From the NCBI GenBank assembly GCA_016722025.1, contig JADKGZ010000003.1, positions 1 through 64,000 of the forward strand: a stretch of DNA of 64,000 bases. Direction: 5' to 3'. Source of the stretch: Acidimicrobiaceae bacterium (GTDB lineage Bacteria > Actinomycetota > Acidimicrobiia > Acidimicrobiales > Ilumatobacteraceae). Shown piece after piece: positions 36,426 to 46,869 of the stretch. Made by a program: the position numbers and the translations under genes. The notes below the pieces were generated by a model. It saw only the letters and a list, made by a program, of their open reading frames with translations, searched no databases and was not told the origin of the DNA. Every line of letters starts with the position of its first letter. Position 1 is the first letter of the stretch.

Positions 36426-37880
36426 TCAGGCCGGCAGCAGCGACAGCAGCTCGGCCCGGCGTTTCGGGCCCAGCGCCGGCTCGGGCGGACGATTGTCGCG
36501 GTCCTGCCAAGCAGCGAGCACGCGGGCGCTCACATCGGCGTCGCTCACCAGCGAATCGGGAGTAGCCAGCAGGTTGAGCCCACGGAAGAACGCGCGCAGC
36601 ACCACCGCGTCGCTGCGCATCGCGGGCAGCAGCCCATCGCGGAACACGCTGCGCATGAACGTGCGCGGGTCGCTGGTGTCGCCGTCGGGGTCGTCGCCGG
36701 CAAGCAGGGCGGCCGCCACGCGGCGAGCCTCCGCGTCTTGATCGACGCCGGCTCGGTACCAGGGGAAGATCTCTGCGCGCAACGCGTCGTCGTAGGCCAA
36801 CGCCAAGGCGCTCGGGTCGTCGCCGTGGCGCGCCACTGCATCGGCCATCAGGTGCGCGCTCCAGAACGCCGTGGAGCACCCGCGCCCGTAGAGCGGGTTG
36901 GTGCACAGCACGGCATCGCCCACCGGCAGCACCCCAGTGGCCACCGGTGCACCGGCCACCACATGATCACGCCAGCGGTTCAACAGGCCGGCCATCACGT
37001 GCACCTCTTCGGTGATCGGCAACGCCCGACCGTCGAGCCAGGGTGCAGTGGCCACCAACTGCCGGGCGCACTCATCGAACACCACCGGGTCGGCCAACAG
37101 CTTGCGCAGCTCGCCGTCGACCGTCGGCGTGGCCAGCGTGACGCTGAAGGTGTGGTTGTCGCCCACGAACACGCCGTACTTGAGGTATCCGAGGTCGCCA
37201 CCGATGGGACCCGTGCGCGGTGGGTAGTCCTGGCCCGGCAGCAGCCGATAGAAGCGGCTGAAGTAGACGATGCCCGTGTCGTCGACTTCCTCGGCCACGG
37301 GAGCGGCGCCGATGGCCGCGAGCCACTCGCTGAGCGCGCTGCGCCTGCCGGCCGCAACCACGGTGAGGTCGCCGGCGATGGTGGTGCCGTCGGCCAGTCG
37401 CACACCGGTCACGTGGGGCACAGCGCCTGGCCCGGCCGGTTGCGCGAGCAGCCCTTCCACCCCGACCCCGGTACGGAACGTCACCCGGCCCTCTGCCACC
37501 GCGGCACGCCGCAGCACCCACTCGAACGTGGTGCGCCGGCACGCCAGCATGACCAGCTCGTCATCCTCGGGCAGCCGCTGGAAGTCGACGATCGTGGGCG
37601 GCAGGTCGTCGCCGAAGCGCATCTCCGTGGCTCCCTCGGCCAACAGCTCGGCGTAGACATCGGCGTAGTCGCGACGCAGCAGGCCGACCAACCGGGCCAG
37701 AAAGGCATGGCTGTGGCGAACCTGCGGCGCCCCACGGCGATCCCAGTCGAAGGCTTCGTCGGCCGACGACGGCATTGGCGTGTCGTCGCGCTCGACCACC
37801 GTGACCTGATGACCTTGGCGGGCCAGCACCAACGCCGACCCGAGACCCGACACACCGCCACCGACGACCAGCACATGCAT
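36426..37880 (-). CDS. FAD-dependent oxidoreductase (geranylgeranyl reductase/halogenase-like)
   Basis: 484 residues. N-terminal FAD-binding Rossmann motif VLVVGGGVSGLGSALVLARQG with a following VVERDD; the middle has ACRRTTFEWVLRRA, and the second FAD motif is PVGDAVLCTNPLYGRGC (GD of the PHBH-type fold). C-terminal helical extension to the end. This group includes monooxygenases, halogenases and polyprenyl reductases; the exact reaction is not predictable. Its 3' end is 6 bases from the convergent aquaporin stop. Confidence 0.82.
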   Translation of the reverse strand: MHVLVVGGGVSGLGSALVLARQGHQVTVVERDDTPMPSSADEAFDWDRRGAPQVRHSHAFLARLVGLLRRDYADVYAELLAEGATEMRFGDDLPPTIVDFQRLPEDDELVMLACRRTTFEWVLRRAAVAEGRVTFRTGVGVEGLLAQPAGPGAVPHVTGVRLADGTTIAGDLTVVAAGRRSALSEWLAAIGAAPVAEEVDDTGIVYFSRFYRLLPGQDYPPRTGPIGGDLGYLKYGVFVGDNHTFSVTLATPTVDGELRKLLADPVVFDECARQLVATAPWLDGRALPITEEVHVMAGLLNRWRDHVVAGAPVATGVLPVGDAVLCTNPLYGRGCSTAFWSAHLMADAVARHGDDPSALALAYDDALRAEIFPWYRAGVDQDAEARRVAAALLAGDDPDGDTSDPRTFMRSVFRDGLLPAMRSDAVVLRAFFRGLNLLATPDSLVSDADVSARVLAAWQDRDNRPPEPALGPKRRAELLSLLPA

Positions 37881-37917
37881 ACCGCGACCTTACGAGGCGA
37901 CCGGCGAGGATCGCTTG

Positions 37918-37994
37918 TCGTGCTGGATCGGTCGTGCTGGATCGGTCGTGCCGGATCGTTCGTGCTGGATCGGTCGCGCTGGATCGGTCGTGCT
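37918..37994. repeat. 14-bp tandem repeat array, about 5.5 copies
   Basis: Units of TCGTGCTGGATCGG run without spacers from 37918 to 37994, with single-base variants in the third and fifth copies. The array lies between the start of the FAD oxidoreductase gene and the stop of the small gene at 37994, so it covers the oxidoreductase promoter region. Copy number may vary between strains. Confidence 0.9.
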
Positions 37995-38338
37995 CAGGCT
38001 GCGAGCAGCACCTTGGGTTCGCACGGCTGGGGCTCGCCGGCGCAGGCCAGTTCCGACGGAACGAACCGATCGGCAGCGGCGGCGGAGGCGAGGGTCGCAG
38101 CCGACCACCACACCTGCGGGCTGTGCGCCTCGAGCAACGGGTGCCACAGCACGCCGAAGTCGCTGAGGCCACCGGCCACCAAGCGGTCGATGGCCCACAC
38201 GTAGAAGACGGCCTTGGTGTCGTGGTAGCCCGCCCCGTCGAACGAGGGGCGCTCGCTGCGCAGCTGGTCGAGCGCGCTGACGGCACCGGTCTCGCGAACG
38301 GTGCGAAGAATGCTGGAGAGGAACTCGGTGTGCGTCAT
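37994..38338 (-). CDS. Hypothetical protein, 114 residues
   Basis: Starts MTHTEFLSSILRTVRETG at ATG 38338. Mostly helical with conserved-looking aromatic stretch DTKAVFYVWAIDRLV and FGVLWHPLLEAHSPQVWW. No domain recognised, no signal peptide. Divergent from the AsnC-type regulator gene 52 bases away, so it is a plausible target of that regulator. The stop lies next to the tandem repeat array. Confidence 0.6.
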   Translation of the reverse strand: MTHTEFLSSILRTVRETGAVSALDQLRSERPSFDGAGYHDTKAVFYVWAIDRLVAGGLSDFGVLWHPLLEAHSPQVWWSAATLASAAAADRFVPSELACAGEPQPCEPKVLLAA

Positions 38339-38390
38339 GACACCAGTATCCGCCGTTGAGAGCTGAGAATTCAGCGCATCTTGTGGCACA

Positions 38391-38864
38391 ATGGTCGATA
38401 TGGCAGTGGATTCCTCAGGACTAGACCGTATCGACAGCGAAATCCTCTCCATTCTCCGCGACGACGCCCGCATTCCCTACCAGACCCTCGGCGATCGGGT
38501 GCACCTCTCCGCCAACGCCGCCGCCGATCGAGTTCGCCGGCTCGTGCGCACCGGCGTCATCCGCAGCTTCACCATCGAGGTCGACCAAGGCCGGCTCGGT
38601 CGCGACCTGGAAGCGGTGATCGATGTACGTGCCGCCGACGTCGACCGCTTCCGCCGCGGTGCGCTCACGTGCCCGGAAGTCACCCGACTGGCCCACGTCA
38701 CGGGCCGCACCGACTTCCAGGTGCACGTGCACGTTGCCGGCACCGCCGGGCTGAACGCGCTCCTGCAGCGCTTCACCACCGAGTTCGGCGCCGCCGAGAC
38801 GCGGACACGGGGGGGGGGCGACCAGCGCCCCGCGGACGGCGGCCCGCGCCGTGTTGCCCCCTGA
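38391..38864 (+). CDS. Lrp/AsnC family transcriptional regulator, 3' end corrupted
   Basis: 157 residues as read. N-terminal winged HTH (LDRIDSEILSILRDDARIPY, LGDRVHLSANAAADRVRRLV, GVIRSFTIEV) followed by the RAM/AsnC ligand domain (VIDVRAADVDRF, LAHVTGRTDFQVHVHVAG). From about 38812 the sequence turns into G/C runs, and the expected last beta strand of the ligand domain is missing; the final ~20 residues should not be trusted. ATG 38391 or 38400 are both possible starts. Such regulators respond to amino acids. Confidence 0.82.
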   Translation: MVDMAVDSSGLDRIDSEILSILRDDARIPYQTLGDRVHLSANAAADRVRRLVRTGVIRSFTIEVDQGRLGRDLEAVIDVRAADVDRFRRGALTCPEVTRLAHVTGRTDFQVHVHVAGTAGLNALLQRFTTEFGAAETRTRGGGDQRPADGGPRRVAP

Positions 38865-38955
38865 GGCGGCGGGGGGGGGGGGTGCCGCCGCCCCCGGGGG
38901 GCGCCCCCCGGGGGGCGGCGGGGGTGTCTCACCGCAACCTCACCGTGGAGGAACG

Positions 38956-40578
<1,623 letters not shown>

Positions 40579-40611
40579 CCACGTCGGAAGCCTGCTGAGC
40601 AGTCAGTGAGT

Positions 40612-40641
40612 GAAGGCCCGGTGCTTCGGCACCGGGCCTTC
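40612..40641 (+). terminator. Rho-independent-type terminator after groL
   Basis: GAAGGCCCGGTGC at 40612-40624, tetraloop TTCG, then the exact complement at 40629-40641: a perfect 13-bp stem with an extra-stable UUCG loop, 33 bases after the groL stop. It can also serve the convergent MoaD-like gene ending at 40688. The T-run is weak, usual for this GC content. Confidence 0.88.
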
Positions 40642-40687
40642 GCCGTTCTCCACCGATGCCACGGCGCGGGCTGCAGCCCGCAGGGCG

Positions 40688-40963
40688 TCAGCCGCCGGCG
40701 ACGGCGGGAATGATGCTGACGGTGGTGCCTTCGGGTGTGGCGGTGTTGAGCCCGTCGAGGTATCGCACATCGTCGTCGGCGACGAACAGGTTGACGAACT
40801 TGCGCATCGCGCCCGACTCGTCGAGCAGGCGATCGCTGAAGCCCGGGTGCGCCGTCTCCAGGTTGGCGATGACTTCGGTGAGGGTGGAGCCGGCCACCTG
40901 CACCGTGGACGCGCCACCCGCCAACGGACGCAAGGTGGTGGGGATTCGAACGGTCACAGACAT
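40688..40963 (-). CDS. MoaD/ThiS/CysO-type sulfur-carrier protein
   Basis: 91-residue ubiquitin-like beta-grasp protein ending in the diagnostic Gly-Gly (SIIPAVAGG), which is activated as a thiocarboxylate to donate sulfur. Opening VTVRIPTTLRPLAGG and the RLLDESGAMRKFVNLFVADD stretch resemble mycobacterial CysO (cysteine synthesis) more than canonical MoaD. No partner genes are adjacent. Convergent with groL. Confidence 0.85.
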   Translation of the reverse strand: MSVTVRIPTTLRPLAGGASTVQVAGSTLTEVIANLETAHPGFSDRLLDESGAMRKFVNLFVADDDVRYLDGLNTATPEGTTVSIIPAVAGG

Positions 40964-41033
40964 GCGTCAAACTCTACCAACCGGGTCGGGATTTCAACTC
41001 GCAGCTCCGGCCCCTCACCCGTAGCCTTTCCGG

Positions 41034-42026
41034 ATGCGAGTGCTCGCCGCGGTCGACAAGTTCAAGGGCACGGCAACCGCCCGGCAAGTCGCGGCTGCGA
41101 TCGGGCATGCCTGCTGGGAGCTTGGCCACGAGTGCGTCGAGCAACCGGTGGCCGACGGTGGTGAGGGCACCCTGGAAGCACTCGGCGGCGCCAACCGCAC
41201 CAGCACGGTCACCGGCCCATTGGGCGACGCGGTGCAGGCCGAGTGGCGACTCCATCGCGGCACGGCGGTCATCGAGATGGCTCGCGCCTCCGGGCTCACG
41301 TTGGTCGGCGGCGCCGCGGGCAACGATGCCATGGCCGCCTCCACCACCGGCACCGGCGAGCTCATCGACCAGGCACTCGACCTGGGTGCGAAGAAGATCA
41401 TCGTGTGCCTCGGCGGCTCGGCCACCACCGACGGCGGGTTGGGCTGCGTGCGCGCCATCACCGCCCCTCACCGGCTGCGTGGCGTGCAGTTGCTGGTCGC
41501 CTGCGATGTGCAGACGCTGTTCGCCGATGCAGCACCGGTGTTCGCCCCGCAGAAGGGCGCCTCGCCCGCACAGGTCGACATGTTGCGCGGCCGGCTCGAG
41601 CGGTTGGCGCAGATGTACCAGGAGCAGTACGGGGTCGACGTGCGCAACGCGCCAGGAACGGGTGCGGCCGGCGGGCTCGCCGGCGGGCTGGTCGCGTTGG
41701 GCGGCAAGCTGCTGCCCGGCTTCGACCTCGTGGCAGACGAGGTCGATCTGCACGACCACATCGCGGCCGCCGATCTGGTGCTCACCGGCGAGGGCTACCT
41801 CGACGAGCAGAGCTTCGAAGGCAAGGTGGTGGGCGGTGTGCAGGCGCTGTGCGCAGAAGCCGGGCGGCCAGTCGCGGCCATCGTCGGCGACAGTGCGCCG
41901 GAGGTGCGCGACCGCATCACGCATCGTTCGCTCGCTCACGAGTTCGGGTTGCAGCGCGCCATGCACGAGCCGCTGTGGTGCATCGAAGCAGCAGCGAGCA
42001 GCCTGCTGCGCCATCTCTTTCCCTGA
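41034..42026 (+). CDS. Glycerate kinase
   Basis: 330 residues, ATP-dependent glycerate kinase of the GlxK/GarK family, which phosphorylates glycerate at C2. Opening MRVLAAVDKFKGTATARQVA, ADGGEGTLEAL, CLGGSATTDGGLG and TGAAGGLAGGL glycine-rich motifs are diagnostic; LTGEGYLDEQSFEGKV is the family's late signature. Slightly shorter than the ~380 typical. Followed 39 bases later by a deaminase-like gene on the same strand. Confidence 0.92.
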   Translation: MRVLAAVDKFKGTATARQVAAAIGHACWELGHECVEQPVADGGEGTLEALGGANRTSTVTGPLGDAVQAEWRLHRGTAVIEMARASGLTLVGGAAGNDAMAASTTGTGELIDQALDLGAKKIIVCLGGSATTDGGLGCVRAITAPHRLRGVQLLVACDVQTLFADAAPVFAPQKGASPAQVDMLRGRLERLAQMYQEQYGVDVRNAPGTGAAGGLAGGLVALGGKLLPGFDLVADEVDLHDHIAAADLVLTGEGYLDEQSFEGKVVGGVQALCAEAGRPVAAIVGDSAPEVRDRITHRSLAHEFGLQRAMHEPLWCIEAAASSLLRHLFP

Positions 42027-42065
42027 ACTGCTGCACACTCGCGGCGACACCACTAGCTTCACGGG

Positions 42066-43427
42066 ATGCCCGACGATCCAACTGGCCCCTTCGCCGATCT
42101 TGCCATCGTCAACTGCACGGCGCTGCTGGGCGTCACTGCCGACCGCACCACGTTCGCACCCGGAACCACGCTCGAGATCACCGGTGGCCGGCTCACTCGC
42201 ATCGATCCGAACCCGGCGCAGGCGCCGCGGGCTCGCGAGGTCATCGACGCGCAGGGCATGGTGGCCATGCCGGGGCTCATCAACACGCACTGCCACGCGG
42301 CGATGACGTTCCTGCGCGGCGCGGCAGAAGACGTCGCAGTCGCTCGTTGGTTCAACGACTACATCTGGCCGATGGAGGTGAACGTCGGCGAACGCGACGT
42401 GTACCTGGGCACGCTGGTTGCCATCGCCGAGATGATCGAGTGCGGGGTCACCACGTTCGCCGATCACTACTTCTTCATGGATCAGGCCGCGCAGGCCGTG
42501 GCCGACACGGGCATCCGCGCCAACCTCGGTTCCGCGTTCTTCAGCTCGCAAGGTCCGGTCGGTCTGGCCGAGTCGGTGGCGTTCGCCGAGCGGTGGCAGG
42601 GCAAGGTCGACGGGCGCATCACCACGTCGATCGCCCCTCACGCGCCGTACACCGTGACCGACGACGACCTGCGCGGCGCCGCCGATGCCGCTCGACGGTT
42701 GGGTGTGAAGGTGCACCTGCACGCGTCGGAGGACCTCGCACAGGCCAAGGCAAGCGTCTCCTCGCGTGGCCTCACCCCCATCCAGGTGCTGCACGAGACC
42801 GGCGTGCTCGATGCCGGCACCATCATCGCCCATGGCAACGGCATCTTCGACAGCGACATCCCGCTGTTGGCCGCGACTCGCGATCGCGTCGGGGTCACCC
42901 ACGGGCCGAAGGGCTACTTCAAGTTCGCACTCGGGCCGCTCACGCCGATCGCATCACTGCGCGCAGCGGGCGTGCCGGTGGGCTACTGCACCGACGGGGC
43001 AGCCTCGAACAACACGCTCGACATCCTGGAGAGCATGCGCATCACGGCGCTCTCGCAGAAGCAGGTGCGCGACGATGCCACCTGGTTCAAGAGCGCGATG
43101 GCGCTGGAGATGGCCGGCCCCGAGTCGGCCGCGGTGTTGGGCATGCGTGGCCAGATCGGCGAGCTCACGGTGGGGGCGAAGGCCGACGTGATCCTGGTCG
43201 ACGTCGACGGCTTCCACTGCCAGCCATTGCACGATCTGGCGGCGGCGCTGGTGTATTCGATCCAGCCCACCGATGTGCGCACGACGATCGTCGACGGGCG
43301 GGTGCTGATGCGCGATCGGCAGTTGCTCACCATCAACCGGGAGGCGCTGCTCGACGAGTTCCGCCAGCGGGCCCGCGAGATCACCGATCGCACGCACGGC
43401 CGCTCCATCCAGGACTACACCAACTGA
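42066..43427 (+). CDS. Amidohydrolase, 5'-methylthioadenosine/S-adenosylhomocysteine deaminase-like
   Basis: 453-residue metal-dependent deaminase of the MtaD/TrzN-like amidohydrolases. The zinc site is visible: HxH in NTHCHAAMTFLRG, His in VHLHASE, HGNGIFD, and the catalytic Asp in TDGAASNNTLD. The N-terminal and C-terminal beta-sandwich parts are complete (VGAKADVILVD). Members deaminate SAH, MTA or related nucleosides; some remove groups from triazines, so the substrate is a family-level inference. Confidence 0.85.
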   Translation: MPDDPTGPFADLAIVNCTALLGVTADRTTFAPGTTLEITGGRLTRIDPNPAQAPRAREVIDAQGMVAMPGLINTHCHAAMTFLRGAAEDVAVARWFNDYIWPMEVNVGERDVYLGTLVAIAEMIECGVTTFADHYFFMDQAAQAVADTGIRANLGSAFFSSQGPVGLAESVAFAERWQGKVDGRITTSIAPHAPYTVTDDDLRGAADAARRLGVKVHLHASEDLAQAKASVSSRGLTPIQVLHETGVLDAGTIIAHGNGIFDSDIPLLAATRDRVGVTHGPKGYFKFALGPLTPIASLRAAGVPVGYCTDGAASNNTLDILESMRITALSQKQVRDDATWFKSAMALEMAGPESAAVLGMRGQIGELTVGAKADVILVDVDGFHCQPLHDLAAALVYSIQPTDVRTTIVDGRVLMRDRQLLTINREALLDEFRQRAREITDRTHGRSIQDYTN

Positions 43428-43436
43428 GACGGGGCG

Positions 43437-44063
43437 TCAGACGGTGGTGACGACAGTGACGCCCGTGGGCGCTGCGCCCGCGATCTCGGCAAGGGTCTTG
43501 CCGGCGTAGTCGTTGCCCAGCATCAGCACCACACCGCTGTCGGCACCCCAGTTGCCGCTGGCCACCGGCACCGGAATGCCCTGAGCAACCGACACGATGC
43601 CACCGAGCACCGTGGCCAGCGAGTCGGCGACCGCCTTCGCGTTGGGATCGTCGGCGTTGTACAGCACCTTGCTGATGTCGAGCTTCTCCGAGGCGTTGAC
43701 GGGTTCGGCCATCGAGAAGCCCTTGGCGCTGATGGCCGTGGACATGTTCTTGGCAGCGCCGTTGATGGTGCTGGCGTTGGCCACCTGCACCTTGGTACCG
43801 GTGGTGACGAGCGCAGCAGCCGTGGTGGTGGTGACCGCGATCACCGGCACGGTGGTGATGGTGGGGTCGATGACGCCGGCAACGGTGGTGGTAGTGGTGG
43901 CGCTGGGCTTCACGCTGCTACCACTGCTGTCGTCGTCGTTGACCTTGCGCAGGATGAGGAACCCGAGCACGAGCGCGATGAGCGTGACAGCGATCGCCAC
44001 TGTGCTGCCCATGGGGGCGGCGCCGTTGGTGCGCCCGGTACGGCCCGCATTGTCGTTGCTCAT
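43437..44063 (-). CDS. LytR C-terminal-domain membrane protein
   Basis: 208 residues: short cytoplasmic N-terminus, one TM helix (about 20-38, VAIAVTLIALVLGFLIL), a Thr/Val-rich linker and an extracytoplasmic LytR_C domain (VQVANASTINGAAKNMSTAI, KVLYNADDPNAKAVADSLA). LytR_C domains accompany cell-wall polymer ligases; stand-alone membrane-bound versions are frequent in Actinobacteria, with unknown role. The upstream DUF3263 gene ends 28 bases away on the same strand, a pair often seen together. Confidence 0.88.
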   Translation of the reverse strand: MSNDNAGRTGRTNGAAPMGSTVAIAVTLIALVLGFLILRKVNDDDSSGSSVKPSATTTTTVAGVIDPTITTVPVIAVTTTTAAALVTTGTKVQVANASTINGAAKNMSTAISAKGFSMAEPVNASEKLDISKVLYNADDPNAKAVADSLATVLGGIVSVAQGIPVPVASGNWGADSGVVLMLGNDYAGKTLAEIAGAAPTGVTVVTTV

Positions 44064-44091
44064 CGTGGCTCCTCAGTTCGTATCAGGTGCG

Positions 44092-44370
44092 TCAGCCCTG
44101 TTCGCCTGCAGCCGCGCCATCGATGAGTGCCCGACGGCGACGATCGCGGTGACGGCGCAGGCGGCGAACCACCAGCTGGTCGGCGAGCAACGCCGCCGGG
44201 AGATCGATCACCCGGTTGAGATCGAGATTGTAGTCCTCCACGGAACAGGCAAAACGCGCGCGGATGGCATCGTGGCGATCTTCGTCCAGCATGAACCACG
44301 TGGCTTCGAACTGGAGAATGGCCAGGTCGCGCTCATCGAGGGTGTCGGGTGTCGGGTGTTGCTCGGTCAT
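44092..44370 (-). CDS. DUF3263 protein
   Basis: 92 residues from ATG 44370. Core L-D-E-R-D-L-A-I-L-Q-F-E-A-T-W-F followed by AIRARFACSVEDYNLDLNRV and a very basic C-terminal half (RRLRRHRDRRRRALIDG). The pattern is the actinobacterial DUF3263 (HTH-like, unknown function). It precedes the LytR_C gene in a likely two-gene operon and is divergent from uridine kinase. Confidence 0.85.
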   Translation of the reverse strand: MTEQHPTPDTLDERDLAILQFEATWFMLDEDRHDAIRARFACSVEDYNLDLNRVIDLPAALLADQLVVRRLRRHRDRRRRALIDGAAAGEQG

Positions 44371-44475
44371 GGTGCCCCCAGCCTGCCTCACGACGGTCAC
44401 TGAAACCGGACATCGCACAGACGTTCGTGGGGGTCACCGGCGGCGGTGAGCCGGTGTTGGCTAGCCTGCACCACC

Positions 44476-45105
44476 ATGCCCGCAGCTCGCCCGTTCATGA
44501 TCGGTGTCGCCGGTGGCACGTGCTCGGGCAAGACCACCGTCAGCGAACGGCTGGCAGAGCTGGCCGGCGACGAGAAGCTGGCGCTGATCAAGCTCGACTC
44601 GTACTACGTGTCGCACGACCACAAGCCGTTCGAGGAACGCGAGACGGCGAACTACGACCACCCGGATGCGTTCGACTGGCTGCTGCTCAACGACCACCTG
44701 GCCGCGCTCTCGCACGGCTCGACGGTGCCCGTGCCCATCTACGACTACACGATGCACCGCCGCAGCGGCGAGGTGCGCATGGTGGCACCCGCGCGGATCG
44801 TGGTGGTCGAGGGCATCCTCGTGCTGTACGAGCCCACGCTGCGCGACCGGTTCGACCTGAAGGTGTACATCGACACCGATGCCGATCTGCGGTTCATCCG
44901 CCGGCTGCAGCGTGACGTGGCCGAGCGCGGGCGCACGCCGGAGAGCATCATCACCCAGTACCTGGATTCGGTGCGCCCCAGCCACGAGCAGTTCATCGAG
45001 CCCATCAAGCGCCACGCCGACGTGATCTTCCCGCAGGGTGGCCTCAACGCGCCCGCCATCGACGTGCTGCTGGCCCGCGTGCGCGAGCTGGCCGTCATCG
45101 GGTAA
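44476..45105 (+). CDS. udk: Uridine kinase
   Basis: 209-residue P-loop kinase phosphorylating uridine and cytidine in pyrimidine salvage. Walker A GGTCSGKTT, the DSYY substrate-binding segment (KLDSYYVSHD), YDHPDAFDW, and VEGILVLYEP are all present. Start ATG 44476 (MPAARPFMIG). It is the last chromosomal gene before the tRNA that hosts the island. Confidence 0.92.
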   Translation: MPAARPFMIGVAGGTCSGKTTVSERLAELAGDEKLALIKLDSYYVSHDHKPFEERETANYDHPDAFDWLLLNDHLAALSHGSTVPVPIYDYTMHRRSGEVRMVAPARIVVVEGILVLYEPTLRDRFDLKVYIDTDADLRFIRRLQRDVAERGRTPESIITQYLDSVRPSHEQFIEPIKRHADVIFPQGGLNAPAIDVLLARVRELAVIG

Positions 45106-45164
45106 CCATCCGGACTCGATCGGCGGGCACGAAACAGCATCCCGTTACACTCGGCGAACGAGTC

Positions 45165-45240
45165 GCCGGGTTAGCTCAGCTGGCAGAGCAACGCACTTGT
45201 AATGCGTAGGTCAAGGGTTCGATTCCCTTACCCGGCTCCA
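45165..45240 (+). tRNA. tRNA-Thr (anticodon TGT), CCA encoded
   Basis: 76 bases folding as a full cloverleaf: acceptor GCCGGGT paired with ACCCGGC, D-arm GCTC/GAGC, anticodon stem ACGCA/TGCGT around loop CTTGTAA with anticodon TGT at 45198-45200, T-arm AAGGG-TTCGATT-CCCTT, discriminator T and CCA at 45238-45240. A tyrosine integrase gene begins 97 bases downstream, so this tRNA's 3' part is the probable attachment site of the island. Confidence 0.97.
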
Positions 45241-45336
45241 GATAACACCAGTTAGATGGCACTTTTGTGAAATCCACTCTCGTCCGACTAGAGGGTCATC
45301 CAAGATCCATCCAAGATTTTGGGTAGTGTGCCGATC

Positions 45337-46476
45337 ATGAAGGGATCGATGCGCGAACGTCGGCCGGGTGCGTGGGAGCTGATCGTGCAGCTGCCGTGCG
45401 ATCCCGTCACCGGTATTGCCAAGCAGCTGAGCCGTACGGTGCGGGGCACCAAACGCGACGCGCAGCGGGCTCTGGCAGCGCTGGTCACCGAGGTGTCGGC
45501 AGGCAAGATCTCATCGTCGACCACCACGCTCAACCAGCTGTTGGTGCAGTGGCTCGACCTTGTCAGCGCGCAGTTGGCGGCTACCACGGTTCGCGAGTAT
45601 CGGCGGTTGGTGGCCACCCGGTTGGCGCCCGATCTCGGTGCGCTCACGTTGCGGCGGATCACCACTCAACGACTCGACAGCTACTACGCCGGCCTGGCCC
45701 GCGATCGTGGGCTGGCCGCGGCGACGGTCCGTCACCACCATGCAGTGTTGCGCGGTGCGCTCGGTCAGGCGGTGGCGTGGGGGTGGATTCCCACCAACCC
45801 GGCCGCGGGTGCAAGCCCACCCAAGATCCGCCGGCGTGAGATCGCGCCACCACCGCTCGATGTCACCCGCCAGCTCCTCGCTGCCGCGGATGATCACGGC
45901 CCCGAGTTCGGTGCCCTGTTGCGTGTGCTCGCGGCAACCGGTGCCCGACGCGGTGAGGTGTGCGGTTTGCGATGGTCCGACATCAACTGGCACACGAACA
46001 CGCTGTCGATCAACCGGTCGGTGGCATCGGTTGCCGGCGGAACGATCGTCAAAGACACCAAGACCCACGCCGCGCCACATCGCGATCGACACCGACACGA
46101 TGGCCGCGCTGGCCCGTCAACTGAACGGGCCAAGGACTGCGCGGTGGCCTGCCAGCTCGAGTTCGACGACAACAGCTTCGTGTTCTCGTCGACGCCTGAC
46201 GGGGCCCAGCCGTTGCATCCGGACTCGATCACCACCGGCTTTCGACGGCTCTGCGACAAGGTCGGCCTGAAGGGTGTGCGCCTCCACGATCTGCGCCACC
46301 TCCACGCAACACAGCTGCTCGCAGCTGGGGTGCCCGTACGCACCGTCAGCGGCCGCCTCGGCCATGCCAACGCTGCGACCACCCTCAACGTCTACGCCCA
46401 CTTCCTCCAGGCCAGCGACCGCCAAGCAGCCGACGTCATCGAAGGCCTCCTCGCCGCTCCGCCCGCCACTACCTGA
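45337..46476 (+). CDS. Tyrosine recombinase/integrase
   Basis: 379 residues. An N-terminal AP2-like/SAM-like core-binding part (TLNQLLVQWLDLVSAQLAAT, RHHHAVLRGALGQAVAWGWI) is followed by the catalytic domain: first Arg in TGARRGEVCGLRW, His-x-x-Arg in LHDLRHLHATQLL, GH in GRLGHANAATT and Tyr in LNVYAHF. Around 46075-46125 the encoded residues are nonsense while another frame gives a sensible segment (IDTDTMAALARQL), so two compensating single-base errors lie there. Placed right behind tRNA-Thr, it should catalyse island integration. Confidence 0.92.
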   Translation: MKGSMRERRPGAWELIVQLPCDPVTGIAKQLSRTVRGTKRDAQRALAALVTEVSAGKISSSTTTLNQLLVQWLDLVSAQLAATTVREYRRLVATRLAPDLGALTLRRITTQRLDSYYAGLARDRGLAAATVRHHHAVLRGALGQAVAWGWIPTNPAAGASPPKIRRREIAPPPLDVTRQLLAAADDHGPEFGALLRVLAATGARRGEVCGLRWSDINWHTNTLSINRSVASVAGGTIVKDTKTHAAPHRDRHRHDGRAGPSTERAKDCAVACQLEFDDNSFVFSSTPDGAQPLHPDSITTGFRRLCDKVGLKGVRLHDLRHLHATQLLAAGVPVRTVSGRLGHANAATTLNVYAHFLQASDRQAADVIEGLLAAPPATT

Positions 46477-46494
46477 CGTTCATCGACGGAGGGG

Positions 46495-46776
46495 TCACTG
46501 TGGAGAGCTTGCCGGGTCTTCGAGGAGTGCATCGATCACGGCGGCCGAGATGACGATGCGCCCACGAAAGCGCAGCGACGGAAGCTCCTTCGTCCTCACG
46601 CACTGATACGCAGTGGTGCGCGAGATCCCAAGGATCGCGGCCGCTTCGTCAACGCTGTACGTGCGCCGAACTGTCGCTGGCTCGCTGCGCGTCGGTGGGC
46701 TAGTCAGATGCTCGCTGGCGCGTCGCATGGACGACTCGCGGAGGCGGGCGGACGTGGTCTGCGCGTACGGGGTCAT
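46495..46776 (-). CDS. Excisionase-type helix-turn-helix protein
   Basis: 93 residues. MerR/Xis-like HTH: YSVDEAAAILGISRTTAYQC, then VRTKELPSLRFRGRIVISAA, which is the recurrent excisionase-family DNA-binding pattern. It is convergent with the integrase gene, ending 18 bases from it. Probable recombination directionality factor. Start taken at ATG 46776; ATG 46728 is possible. Confidence 0.78.
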   Translation of the reverse strand: MTPYAQTTSARLRESSMRRASEHLTSPPTRSEPATVRRTYSVDEAAAILGISRTTAYQCVRTKELPSLRFRGRIVISAAVIDALLEDPASSPQ

Positions 46777-46869
46777 CACACCAGTGAGTGGTCAACGACA
46801 GCACGACCAAGCGCAGTGTCGTCGCTCCTGTGGCGCGCACCGGGCGGGAACGGTGACCACCGAAGTGGC

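Noticed and set aside
37918..37994. CRISPR array
   Set aside because: The 14-bp units are directly adjacent without spacers, and no cas genes are present.
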